From Thiorhodovibrio litoralis (GTDB taxonomy: Bacteria; Pseudomonadota; Gammaproteobacteria; Chromatiales; Chromatiaceae), in the NCBI RefSeq assembly GCF_033954455.1, contig NZ_CP121473.1, forward strand, positions 1,116,001 to 1,180,000: a stretch of DNA of 64,000 nucleotides, in the 5' to 3' direction. Within the stretch, counting starts at the first letter, position 1. Each line of letters opens with the position of its first letter. The notes under the pieces were generated by a model. It was given only the letters and a program-made list of their open reading frames with translations. It ran no database searches and was not told the origin of the DNA. Below are positions 54,385 through 63,298 of the stretch, piece after piece. The position numbers were made by a program, and so were the translations under genes.

Positions 54385-55386
54385 ATGGTTGTGTTGGTCG
54401 GAGATATTGGCGGCACCAAGACCCATCTTGCCACGGCAGATATGGTCTCAGGGCAAGTGCGTCTTGCGCGTGAGTGCCGCTATGTCAGTCGCGACTATCC
54501 AGGGCTCGAAGATATTCTTCGGCTTTACCTGAGCGAGCATCTGTCGGACCTGGCGCAGCGTCCGGCGGGGGCTGCTTTCGCAATCGCCGGCCCGGTGGCC
54601 GATGATCGCAGCGATGCGACGAATTTACCCTGGCATCTGGACGCACGCGCGCTCGAGGCGGCAACCGGCATTGCCCAAGTGGGGCTTCTCAATGATCTTG
54701 AGGCGATTGCCTGGAGTATTGCCGGGCTTGATGAGACGCAACGTCTGGCCATCCAAAGCGGGGATTCAGCAGCGCGTGGCAACATTGCCGTGGTGGCACC
54801 CGGCACTGGCTTGGGGCAGGCTGGGTTATTCTGGGATGGACAGAGCCATCGACCCTTTGCGACCGAAGGCGGCCATACGGACTTCGCGCCGACGAACGCA
54901 CTTGAGTTTGCACTGCTTGAGCATCTGCAGAGGCGCTACGGTCACGTGAGTTGGGAACGCATTGCTTCCGGCATGGGTATCGAAAACCTCTATGAGTTTC
55001 TGCACCAGCATCGCGGTGCCACGCATCATCCGCGCATGCAGGAGACGCTGGTGCAACAAGGTGATGTTGCAGCTGCCGTGTCCATGCTCGCCGCAGGCGG
55101 GGAGTGCGCTATCTGCCAGGAGGTGATGGACTGGTTCGCGCAATTGCTCGGTCGCGAGACCGGCAATGTGGCGCTCAAGTTAATGGCGCGCGGTGGCGTC
55201 TATCTAGCCGGTGGTATCCTGCCGAAAAATCTTGATCTGATCCGTGGTAGCGGATTCTTGCAGGGCTTCGTCGACAAGGGACGCATGAGCGGGCTACTCA
55301 AGGCCATGCCGGTGCATCTGATCGTCGAAGAGCGCAGCGCGCTGATCGGTGCGGCCCACTACCTCAATGAGCAAAGAATTCGCTGA
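54385..55386 (+). CDS. glk: Glucokinase
   Basis: A 333-aa ATP-dependent sugar kinase of the bacterial Glk family. Phosphate motif VGDIGGTKTHLATAD at the start, LNDLEAIAWSI catalytic region with Asp, VVAPGTGLGQAG, TEGGHTDFAP and the C-terminal GGVYLAGGILPKN. The start at 54385 was chosen for GGGAG about nine bases upstream; the longer in-frame form is not needed. It lies 6 bases before tamA, so it is probably co-transcribed. Confidence 0.93.
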   Translation: MVVLVGDIGGTKTHLATADMVSGQVRLARECRYVSRDYPGLEDILRLYLSEHLSDLAQRPAGAAFAIAGPVADDRSDATNLPWHLDARALEAATGIAQVGLLNDLEAIAWSIAGLDETQRLAIQSGDSAARGNIAVVAPGTGLGQAGLFWDGQSHRPFATEGGHTDFAPTNALEFALLEHLQRRYGHVSWERIASGMGIENLYEFLHQHRGATHHPRMQETLVQQGDVAAAVSMLAAGGECAICQEVMDWFAQLLGRETGNVALKLMARGGVYLAGGILPKNLDLIRGSGFLQGFVDKGRMSGLLKAMPVHLIVEERSALIGAAHYLNEQRIR

Positions 55387-55392
55387 TTTTTG

Positions 55393-57228
55393 ATGTCACC
55401 CGCTTTGAGACCAATCTTAACAAGCAGCCGACCCCCAGCAGATGTGACCGGTGCATGCGCAAGCTGGGCCCCTAGGCTGCGCGCAGGACTGGTCATGCTT
55501 ATACTGGCGGCGGCTGCGCTGACTCCCGGCTTGGCACAGGCGCTGCAGCTGAAGGTTGATGTCACGGGCCTGAGCGGCGAGCAGGAAAAGAACGTGCTGG
55601 CGCTGCTTAGCATCTATCAGGAGCGCCAAGACAAGGACATCACCCCCTTGCGGCTGATGGCGCTGCATCGGCGGGCTCCGGAGCAGATCGAAAACGCGCT
55701 TGCCCCCTTTGGGCTTTATCGGGTCAGCATTCGAGACAGCCTCACCCCACCCGCCAGCGACGGCGGCACTTGGGTCGCGCGCTACACTGTCGAGCCTGGA
55801 TTGCCGGTGCGCATTGCCAGTATTGACTATCAAATTACCGGGCCGGGCGCCAGCGCTGGCGTCTTTCCGGCCAAGTTTCCGCTGAAGGTTAATGATGTGC
55901 TGCTGCATGCCAAGTATACCGCAGCGCGTGACAGCATCGAGAGCATTGCTACCGAGCAGGGCTATCTGGACGCAACCATGGTGCGCCATGAGGTGCTGAT
56001 TGATCCGGTCGCCTACCAGGCGAAGATATTTTTTCATCTCGACACGGGGCCGCGATATTACCTCGGCCGGGTAGAGTTCAAGCAGGATTTGCTGGCGGAT
56101 GAATTCTTGCAGCGCTTTGTGCCCTTTGAGCCTGGCACCGTCTACAACCCGGACGAGCTGCTGGAGCTCCAAGGGCGTTTGCTGGGGATGGAATACTACA
56201 AAAGCGTCGTGATCGACCCGCAAAAGAAGCTTGCGAATTCCGACCGCGAGGTGCCGATAACAGTGGTTGCGCAGCGTAACAAAGCCAATCGCTATCGCGT
56301 TGGGCTCGGTTTTGCGACGGATTTTGGCCCGCGAGTCACGCTCGATTACCGCCGCCGCTACATCGGGCGCTATGGCCACAAGTTCAAGGCAGAAGCGACC
56401 GTATCGGCTAGCATTCAGACGATCTATGCCGAATACAACATCCCGGTCGGCGACCCGGTGCGCGACTCCATTGTCATCAAGCCCCAATACGGCTTCTATG
56501 ACACCGCCACCCGCCAGGGGTCCATGGTCAACGTGCAGGCCGCCTGGTCACGCGCCATGCCCTCCGGTTGGCGGCGCGATATTGGCATCAATTACCAGTA
56601 TGAGAACCTTGAGGTCAGTGATCTGGAAGATTCAGACTTCAACGGCCTGGTGCCCAACATTGCCTGGTCCAAAATTGTTTCCGATGATCCCATCAATACG
56701 CGCAATGGGTATCTCGTTAAGGCGCTCATTCAGGGAACCGCCGGCGGCGTGCTGTCCACCGGTTCCTCATGGCTGAGCGGCTCGCTCTATGCCAAGTGGA
56801 TCAAAAGCTTTGGTGAGCGCTACCGCTTCATCACCCGCACGAATCTGGGCGCGACCTGGGCGGCAAGTTTGGACGATGTTCCTGCCAGTCAGCGCTTCTT
56901 TGCCGGCGGCGACAACAGTATCCGCGGCTGGGGCTACGATGTACTTGGCCCGACTGACCCCGAAAATAACGCGACCCTTGGCGGACGCTATCTGGCAGTC
57001 GGTTCGCTGGAGTTGCAACGGCATATCAAAGGCAAGTGGAGCGCCTCGGTGTTTACCGACTTCGGCAACGCCTTCGACCCCGAGTATGAAGACAAATGGG
57101 AGCAGAGCGCCGGCCTGGGGGTGAATTATCAGACCCCATTGGGCCAGGTTCGGGTCAATGTGGCCTATGCTTTCACCAAGAGTGAGCCAGGCGTGCGCCT
57201 GCATCTGGTGATCGGCCCCGACCTTTAA
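55393..57228 (+). CDS. tamA: TamA, outer-membrane Omp85-family translocation and assembly subunit
   Basis: A 611-aa outer-membrane protein. A signal peptide (hydrophobic ALRAG...AAAALTPGLAQA, ending about residue 48) is followed by POTRA domains (about 50-320: LKVDVTGLSGEQE, VRIASIDYQITGPG, YLGRVEFKQDLLAD) and the beta-barrel with RFFAGGDNSIRGWGYDVLGP (the VRGY/F-type loop 6 motif) and terminal beta-strand. With TamB it inserts a subset of outer-membrane proteins. It lies 11 bases before tamB. Confidence 0.92.
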   Translation: MSPALRPILTSSRPPADVTGACASWAPRLRAGLVMLILAAAALTPGLAQALQLKVDVTGLSGEQEKNVLALLSIYQERQDKDITPLRLMALHRRAPEQIENALAPFGLYRVSIRDSLTPPASDGGTWVARYTVEPGLPVRIASIDYQITGPGASAGVFPAKFPLKVNDVLLHAKYTAARDSIESIATEQGYLDATMVRHEVLIDPVAYQAKIFFHLDTGPRYYLGRVEFKQDLLADEFLQRFVPFEPGTVYNPDELLELQGRLLGMEYYKSVVIDPQKKLANSDREVPITVVAQRNKANRYRVGLGFATDFGPRVTLDYRRRYIGRYGHKFKAEATVSASIQTIYAEYNIPVGDPVRDSIVIKPQYGFYDTATRQGSMVNVQAAWSRAMPSGWRRDIGINYQYENLEVSDLEDSDFNGLVPNIAWSKIVSDDPINTRNGYLVKALIQGTAGGVLSTGSSWLSGSLYAKWIKSFGERYRFITRTNLGATWAASLDDVPASQRFFAGGDNSIRGWGYDVLGPTDPENNATLGGRYLAVGSLELQRHIKGKWSASVFTDFGNAFDPEYEDKWEQSAGLGVNYQTPLGQVRVNVAYAFTKSEPGVRLHLVIGPDL

Positions 57229-57239
57229 GTGATACCCAA

Positions 57240-60200
57240 ATGACAGCCCAGGAAGCCAACAGTCGCCCGAGTGCCGGCAATCTTCCGCCCCGACGGCGCT
57301 GGCGTGTCTGGCGCTGGGTGCTAGGCGGGCTGACCACTCTGTTGCTGTTGTTGGCGCTGCTGTTCGCCTGGGTGCTGAGCACCCAGGGCGGTCTGCGCCT
57401 GCTTGCGGACCTGGGCGAACGTGCGCTGCCTGAGGCACTGGAAATCGGCGCTGTGCAGGGCAGCCTGATCGATGAATTCCAGATTCAGAATCTGCGCCTG
57501 CACCTGCCAGCGCTTAAGGTACAGATCGCCCTGATTGACCTGAGCTGGCGGCCCGCGCGGCTGCTGGGCGGCACCTTCAGTATCGTCGATCTTCATATCG
57601 CGCAGAGCGAGGTGCTCACCGCGCCAAGCCCAGAGCCCAAGCCGAAGGAACCCTTTAAACTTCCTGAGATCAAGCTGCCATTGGCGATCGCTGCCGACCG
57701 GGTGAGAGTCGATGACTTTCGTCTCGCCTCGATGGCAACGCCTGATCAGCCGCTGATGGCACTCACGCAGGCGGAGCTCTCGCTTGGCATGGAGCGCTCC
57801 ACCGTCGATCTGCGCACCTTCAATCTCGTCATGGCCGTCCCCGATGTGAAAGCCGATGCCAAAGGGCAGCTTGAGTTGCGGGGAGACTATCCGGCAGACC
57901 TGCAACTCGACTGGACCTTTGCGCAGCCACCGGCGATGACGCTGACCGGGAAAGGTAGCGTGCAGGGCGATGCCCGCGCGCTGCGCATCGAGCATCGCAT
58001 TAGCGGGTCCGCCGATCTGCGGCTCGACGCCGAGGTTCAGGACTTGCTCGAGCAAGCATCCTGGAAGGCTGAAATTCAGCTCGATGGCCTGGATTTGCCG
58101 CAAATGGTTGCCGGGGCGCCGCAACTCGAGGTGACCGCCAACCTTCGCTCTGAGGGCAACCTGAAACGCGCCGGGCTTGCCGGCACTCTGATCGCCGAGG
58201 CGCCGGAGCACGGCGAAATGGGGCGCCTGGCTGCCGAGCTTGATCTTGGCTGGGAAGACCAGGCCTTGGAGATTCGCTCACTCAATCTCACCGAGCAGGG
58301 CTCGGGCGGCATGCTCGATCTGCAAGGGGGCGTGGACCTCGAAGGCGCGCAAGGCCAGGTGGCGATTACCGGCGTTTGGGAGGCGCTGCGCTGGCCGCTG
58401 ACAGGCGCGGCACGTTTGCAATCACCGCGCGGTACGCTCGATGTTAACGGCCAGCTCGACGCCTTCGACTACAATGTCTCGGCGGAGGTTTTTGGTCAGG
58501 ACATTCCGGAGACCAGTCTGTCGTTGCGCGGCGAGGGCGACAGCCAGGGTACCCGCATCGAAGAACTCCGGCTTGACAGTCTCGGAGGTCAGGCAATCGG
58601 CAAGGGCCGGCTGAGCTGGACCCCGGAGCTCTCCTGGGAGCTGGCGCTCACGGCACAGGATATCGACCCCGGCCAGCAGTGGTCAGGTCTGGAAGGCAAC
58701 CTCGAGCTAAAGGCCGAGTCTGCCGGCAGCCTGGCGCAGGGCTACGACTATCAGCTCAACGCCGATGTTGGGCTGAAGGCCTACCCGGCGGCGGTGGTGA
58801 ATCTCGCCGGTAAAGGGAGTGCCGATGCCGCGCAGATAACGACACTGAGCCTCGAGACACTTGGTGGGCAAGTCACCGGGGTTGGTGATGTTGAATGGGC
58901 GCCCGAGCTTGCCTGGGATGCCGATATGAGGCTCAGCGACATCGACCCTGGCGTTTATGCCGCTGACTGGCCCGGTCATCTATCCGGGCGCATCGCCAGC
59001 CAGGGCCGCCTGGCGGCTCAGGGGCCCGAGCTGACAGCGCGCATCAGTGACTTTGGCGGACAGCTGCGGGGCTACCCGGTCAAGCTGGCTGCCTTGCTCG
59101 AACTGGCTGCGGGCGCACTCGAGATACGCGAGCTTGAGGCCGATTCAGGTGCGACCCAATTGACCGCGAGTGGGCAGGCAGCAGACAAACTCGCGATCAA
59201 TTTCAATTTCCGCTCACCTGACCTCGGTGAGCTGCTACCGGCCGCGCACGGCCAGCTTACAATCGACGGTCAGCTGCGTGGTGAGGCCCAAGCGCCGCGC
59301 GCCACTGTCGCTCTCGATGGCCGCGACATCGAGCTGCAAGGGCACGGCATTGCCAGCATTCAAGGCAAGGCGGATGTTGGACTCGGCAGCGATGACCCGA
59401 TGAACGCCACCCTGACCGGCTCCAACTTGCTGCTTGGCGGTATGCGGTTTGAATCGCTCAACATCCAAGCGGACGGGACATTGCCAAGCCATCGGTTGAA
59501 TGCAACGCTGAATGGCGAAGTCCTGTCCGCACAACTGAAATTCACCGGCGAACAACCCAGTCAGGGTGGTTATCACGGTAATTTGACCGATCTCAAGCTC
59601 GCCACTGCAGAATTCGGCACCTGGGCTCTGCGTCAGGCGGCAGCCGTGACCTTAGACCAGGGGAAGATTCAGGCCGGTCCCTTGTGCATCGGCGACAGCC
59701 AGGGCTCGGGCGGCTGCGCCCGCTTTGTTCAAACTCAGCCCGGCTCCTTCGATGCGAGCCTGACGCTTGAGCGGTTCGATTTTGCGAGCATTGATGCGCT
59801 GGTGCCGCCGAATCTCGATCTGAAGGGCCATGCGGCGATGGATGCCAGTTTCCAGTCACGCGATGCTGTCATCACGGGGAAGGCGAGTCTCAAGGTGCCA
59901 GAGGGGTCGCTAGAGCTTGCGCTGCCTGAGTCCAAAGAACGACTGGTCTTCTCCAACGCGGCGGCCGAGCTGGATGCAACCTCTAGCGGCGTGACTGCAA
60001 GCCTTAGGGTGCCGGTGCAGGGGCTTGGCGATCTCAACGCCCAGGCCAAGCTGCCAGGTTTGGCGTTGGCAGCCCCGGATGTTGAACGCCAGGCGCTGAC
60101 GGGCTCGGTGCGCCTTGGCCTCAGCGACCTGAGCCGTGTGGGCAATTTGGTACCGGATGTCACCGGCGTTTCCGGAACTATCGACGCTGATATCAAACTT

Positions 60201-61265
60201 GCCGGCACCCTGGGCAATCCAGCGCTGCAGGGGCAGATGCAGTTGAAAAATCTTGGTTTGCAGGTTCCGCTCATCGGTCTTGTCGTGAACGACACCAATC
60301 TGACAGCCAAGACCCAGGGCAGTGACCGCCTCGACATCAGCGGCGGCGCGAACATCGGCGGTGGTCAGCTCACGCTTTCCGGCAGTGGCTCACGCGCTCA
60401 GCAAGGCTGGACGTTCCAGCTTAAGCTCGACGGTGACAAGCTCAAGGTCGCGAATACCAAGGAGTATTTCGCCATGCTCAAGACCGACATGGCGGCTGCT
60501 TTTGGTCCCGACGGCGGCTCAGTAGAGGGAACGGTCAATGTGACGGAAGCGCGCATCAAGCCGCGTTCGATTCCGGCCGGAACCGTCTCTACCTCCCCCG
60601 ATGTGGTGGTGGAAGGGCAGGGCAGCAAGGCAGACGCCACATCCGCCTCTCCCTTCCGGGTGGATGTAAAGGTCAAGCTGAGCGAGTCGGTGCAGCTTGA
60701 GGCCTTTGGTCTGCGCGCGAAGTTGCGCGGCACCGTGCGCGCCATCCAACAGCCGCAGCAGCCATTGCTCGGCGACGGCCAGCTTGAGGTGGTGGATGGC
60801 ACCTACCGGCTGTCGAGTCAGTTTGGACTCCTTGCCAGCGTCGGCGCGCCGCTCAAGATCGAGCAGGGTATCCTGGTGTTCGCCAAGACACCGCTGAGCA
60901 ACCCCGGTTTGGTGCTGCGTGCCCAGCGCGAGGGCGGCGACATGACCGCCGGTGTGCGCGTGTTGGGCACGCTGAAGAAGCCCAAGCTGGCGTTTTTCTC
61001 CGAAAATGATTCAAACATGACCGACGCGGAAATCGTCAGTTACCTGCTGACCGGTGTGCCACCCAAGGGCAATTCCGGTAGCGTTGATCGCTCATTGTCG
61101 GTGGGCGCCTATGTTGCGCCAAAGCTCTTTGTGGAATACGAGAGCAACCTCGGCGATCAGGGGGACAAGATCAAGCTGCGCTATGATCTGAACAACCGGA
61201 TTCAGCTCCAGACCGAGACTGGGGACACCCAAGGCGCGGATGTGTTCTTCAAGTTCGAGAATTGA
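57240..61265 (+). CDS. tamB: TamB (DUF490), inner-membrane anchored translocation and assembly subunit
   Basis: A 1341-aa protein. A basic N-terminus and one membrane anchor (about 20-50: VLGGLTTLLLLLALLFAWVL) are followed by a long repetitive beta-taco body (repeated ISxDLGG...-like rungs such as LSWTPELSWELAL and VEWAPELAWDADM). The conserved C-terminal DUF490 region includes YLLTGVPPKG and ends QTETGDTQGADVFFKFEN. It spans the periplasm as partner of TamA and may also carry lipid. The size matches the family (1259 in E. coli). Confidence 0.94.
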   Translation: MTAQEANSRPSAGNLPPRRRWRVWRWVLGGLTTLLLLLALLFAWVLSTQGGLRLLADLGERALPEALEIGAVQGSLIDEFQIQNLRLHLPALKVQIALIDLSWRPARLLGGTFSIVDLHIAQSEVLTAPSPEPKPKEPFKLPEIKLPLAIAADRVRVDDFRLASMATPDQPLMALTQAELSLGMERSTVDLRTFNLVMAVPDVKADAKGQLELRGDYPADLQLDWTFAQPPAMTLTGKGSVQGDARALRIEHRISGSADLRLDAEVQDLLEQASWKAEIQLDGLDLPQMVAGAPQLEVTANLRSEGNLKRAGLAGTLIAEAPEHGEMGRLAAELDLGWEDQALEIRSLNLTEQGSGGMLDLQGGVDLEGAQGQVAITGVWEALRWPLTGAARLQSPRGTLDVNGQLDAFDYNVSAEVFGQDIPETSLSLRGEGDSQGTRIEELRLDSLGGQAIGKGRLSWTPELSWELALTAQDIDPGQQWSGLEGNLELKAESAGSLAQGYDYQLNADVGLKAYPAAVVNLAGKGSADAAQITTLSLETLGGQVTGVGDVEWAPELAWDADMRLSDIDPGVYAADWPGHLSGRIASQGRLAAQGPELTARISDFGGQLRGYPVKLAALLELAAGALEIRELEADSGATQLTASGQAADKLAINFNFRSPDLGELLPAAHGQLTIDGQLRGEAQAPRATVALDGRDIELQGHGIASIQGKADVGLGSDDPMNATLTGSNLLLGGMRFESLNIQADGTLPSHRLNATLNGEVLSAQLKFTGEQPSQGGYHGNLTDLKLATAEFGTWALRQAAAVTLDQGKIQAGPLCIGDSQGSGGCARFVQTQPGSFDASLTLERFDFASIDALVPPNLDLKGHAAMDASFQSRDAVITGKASLKVPEGSLELALPESKERLVFSNAAAELDATSSGVTASLRVPVQGLGDLNAQAKLPGLALAAPDVERQALTGSVRLGLSDLSRVGNLVPDVTGVSGTIDADIKLAGTLGNPALQGQMQLKNLGLQVPLIGLVVNDTNLTAKTQGSDRLDISGGANIGGGQLTLSGSGSRAQQGWTFQLKLDGDKLKVANTKEYFAMLKTDMAAAFGPDGGSVEGTVNVTEARIKPRSIPAGTVSTSPDVVVEGQGSKADATSASPFRVDVKVKLSESVQLEAFGLRAKLRGTVRAIQQPQQPLLGDGQLEVVDGTYRLSSQFGLLASVGAPLKIEQGILVFAKTPLSNPGLVLRAQREGGDMTAGVRVLGTLKKPKLAFFSENDSNMTDAEIVSYLLTGVPPKGNSGSVDRSLSVGAYVAPKLFVEYESNLGDQGDKIKLRYDLNNRIQLQTETGDTQGADVFFKFEN

Positions 61266-62241
61266 CGCTGTCGAAACCGCGGCCAAAGGCGATCTTGCCA
61301 CCAAGGTGCCGCTTTCTTTGAAGCATCCGCGCAACTGGCCATCCTGGTTGCTGGTGTGGTCGATCAACGGGCTCGGCCGTCTGCCCCTGCCGCTTTTATT
61401 CGCGCTCGGCCAGTTCATCGGGGCTATAGCCTACCCGCTGATGGGCGCGCGCCGGCAGGTCGCGCTGACCAATGTGCGCTGCTGCTTTCCTGAGCTCGGT
61501 CACGCTGAGCACAAGCGCATTGTGCGCGCCCATCTGAGTTATCTTGCGGCCGCGGCCCTGTGTCAGGGCATCTGCTGGTCGGCCTCGCGGGAACGCCTGC
61601 GCCGCCTGGTCCGTATCCAGGGTCGCGAGCGCATCGACGCCCTTTGCGCGGCCGGGCGGCCGGTCATCGTGCTGGTGCCGCACTTCATCGGGCTGGAGCT
61701 TGGTGGGGCCGCCTTTACCGCGCTGGTGCATCCCGGCATGTACATGTACCAGCGCATTCGCAACCCGGTGGTCGACTGGCAGGTCAAGCGCGGGCGCACG
61801 CGTTATGGCGGCATCCCGGTCGAGCGTGGCGATGATCTGCGCGGCCTGGTGCGCGAGCTCAAGCGCGGCACGCCCTTTTTCTACCTGCCAGATCAGGACG
61901 CCGGCAAGCGCCGTGGCGTCTTCGCGCCCTTCTGTGGCCAGCCGGCGTCCACCGTGGCCACGCTCGGGCGCATCGCGCGTCTCGCCGATGCCGAGGTCAT
62001 CCCGCTGTTCGCGCGCTTTCTGCCGCGCGGCCGGGGTCTTGAGCTGCGATTCGCGCCGCCGATTGAGGGGCTGGGTGGGCGCGACCCGGCCGCCGACGCC
62101 ACGCTGATGAATCAGGTGATCGAGGCGGAAATCCACCGCATGCCGGAACAGTATTTCTGGGTTCACCGCCGCTTCAAGACCCGCCCACCGGGGGCGACTC
62201 CGCTCTATCCCGTCAAAGCCCGGCGGCGTCGCAAGCGATGA
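61240..62241 (+). CDS. Lipid A lauroyl/myristoyl acyltransferase-like protein (LpxL/HtrB family)
   Basis: A 333-aa acyltransferase. The catalytic HxxxxE site reads PHFIGLELGG (about residue 141), with a membrane anchor before it (PLPLLFALGQFIGAIAYPL) and the downstream FYLPDQDAGKRRGVF and QYFWVHRRFKTRP motifs. The reaction adds a secondary acyl chain to lipid A. It starts with GTG inside the tamB end (26-base overlap), or alternatively at a GTG near 61306. Its coupling to tamAB suggests joint control of outer-membrane build-up. Confidence 0.88.
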   Translation: MCSSSSRIDAVETAAKGDLATKVPLSLKHPRNWPSWLLVWSINGLGRLPLPLLFALGQFIGAIAYPLMGARRQVALTNVRCCFPELGHAEHKRIVRAHLSYLAAAALCQGICWSASRERLRRLVRIQGRERIDALCAAGRPVIVLVPHFIGLELGGAAFTALVHPGMYMYQRIRNPVVDWQVKRGRTRYGGIPVERGDDLRGLVRELKRGTPFFYLPDQDAGKRRGVFAPFCGQPASTVATLGRIARLADAEVIPLFARFLPRGRGLELRFAPPIEGLGGRDPAADATLMNQVIEAEIHRMPEQYFWVHRRFKTRPPGATPLYPVKARRRRKR

Positions 62242-63296
62242 CGCGACGCGGCGCTTTTTCAGCTGGTGGTCAAGCAGCGGCCGCCACTGTGCTGGAGACT
62301 TTGCAGAACGCTGGGCAGAGCGCTGGGCAGAACGCTGGAGAAAACACTGGGCAGCCGCCACTGCGGCTCAAGCGTCCGCGCGAATGGCTGCTCGGCGGCT
62401 TGCTGCTGTGTGGGCTCATCGCGCTGGTGCAAGCTTGGATCGGCTGGCCGCAACTGCTCGCGCCCTGGTTGGAATTCCCGCCGTTGCTGCTGGCCGGATT
62501 GCTGGGCCTGAGCGCCGGCAGCTACCTAGCCCGCGCGGCGCGGGTGCAGCTCTATTTCGCCCCGCTGATGGCAGGCGTTTTCCCGACCACCCTGCGTCTG
62601 TCGGTGCTGCACACCACCGCCAATGTGCTCCTGCCGATGCGTCTGGGCGAACTGGTCTTCCCCTGGCTGATGCGCCGCTACTTCGGCCAGGGCCTGCTCG
62701 GTGCCGGCGTGTCCCTGGTGTGGATTCGCCTGCTCGACCTGCATTTTCTCGGTCTTATCGGCTGGCTAATCCTGTGGCTGCGCGCGCCTTCGCCGCTGTG
62801 GCTGCTCGCCATGCTGCTCTGGCTCGGGCTCTTGCTGCTAGTCGTGCCGCTCGCCCGACGGGCCGCTCGGCTGCCCCAAGCCGGCCCCCGCTGGCAGCGC
62901 ACCCTGGCGTTTCTGGCCGCGGCCGCTCCGCAACAAAACACCCGCCTGGCCGGCCTCTATGCCTGGACCGCCCTGTGCTGGGCGGCAAAGTTTATCGCCT
63001 TCGCCATGGTGCTCGGCCACTTCCTGCCCATCGACTTCTGGCAACTCCTCGCTGGCGTCATGGGCGCCGAACTGTCCTCCGTCCTTCCCTTCCACGGCAT
63101 CGGCGGCTCCGGCTCCTACGAGCTAGCCACAATGGCCGCCCTGGTGCCCCTCGGAGTAACTGCCAAAGACGCCCTCGCCGGTGCCGTCAACCTGCACCTG
63201 TTCATGCTCGGCGTCTGCATCCTGTTTGGCCTGCTTGCTCTGGCATTGCCAATACGCGCTCCCCAGACCGGCGAAAGCTGCTACCCCCAACGCTGA
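62238..63296 (+). CDS. YbhN/UPF0104-family (lysylphosphatidylglycerol-synthase-like) membrane protein
   Basis: A 352-aa polytopic inner-membrane protein, predicted 7-8 helices. The family's signature region is VLLPMRLGELVFPWLMRRYFG, and the late PFHGIGGSGSYELATMAALVPLG is also typical. The synthase half of MprF is absent, so lipid transport or flipping is more likely than lysyl transfer. The start overlaps the acyltransferase stop (ATGA). Residues 24-39 (NAGQSAGQNAGENTGQ) derive from a 4 x 12-bp repeat and look like a recent insertion. Confidence 0.85.
   Translation: MTRRGAFSAGGQAAAATVLETLQNAGQSAGQNAGENTGQPPLRLKRPREWLLGGLLLCGLIALVQAWIGWPQLLAPWLEFPPLLLAGLLGLSAGSYLARAARVQLYFAPLMAGVFPTTLRLSVLHTTANVLLPMRLGELVFPWLMRRYFGQGLLGAGVSLVWIRLLDLHFLGLIGWLILWLRAPSPLWLLAMLLWLGLLLLVVPLARRAARLPQAGPRWQRTLAFLAAAAPQQNTRLAGLYAWTALCWAAKFIAFAMVLGHFLPIDFWQLLAGVMGAELSSVLPFHGIGGSGSYELATMAALVPLGVTAKDALAGAVNLHLFMLGVCILFGLLALALPIRAPQTGESCYPQR
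62307..62354 (+). repeat. Four tandem 12-bp units inside the YbhN-like gene
   Basis: Units AACGCTGGGCAG, AGCGCTGGGCAG, AACGCTGGAGAA and AACACTGGGCAG, 48 bases in all, encode NAGQ, SAGQ, NAGE and NTGQ. The frame is kept. The unit length, number and CTGGGCA core match the array at 13-60 in an unrelated gene. Confidence 0.85.
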
Positions 63297-63298
63297 CC

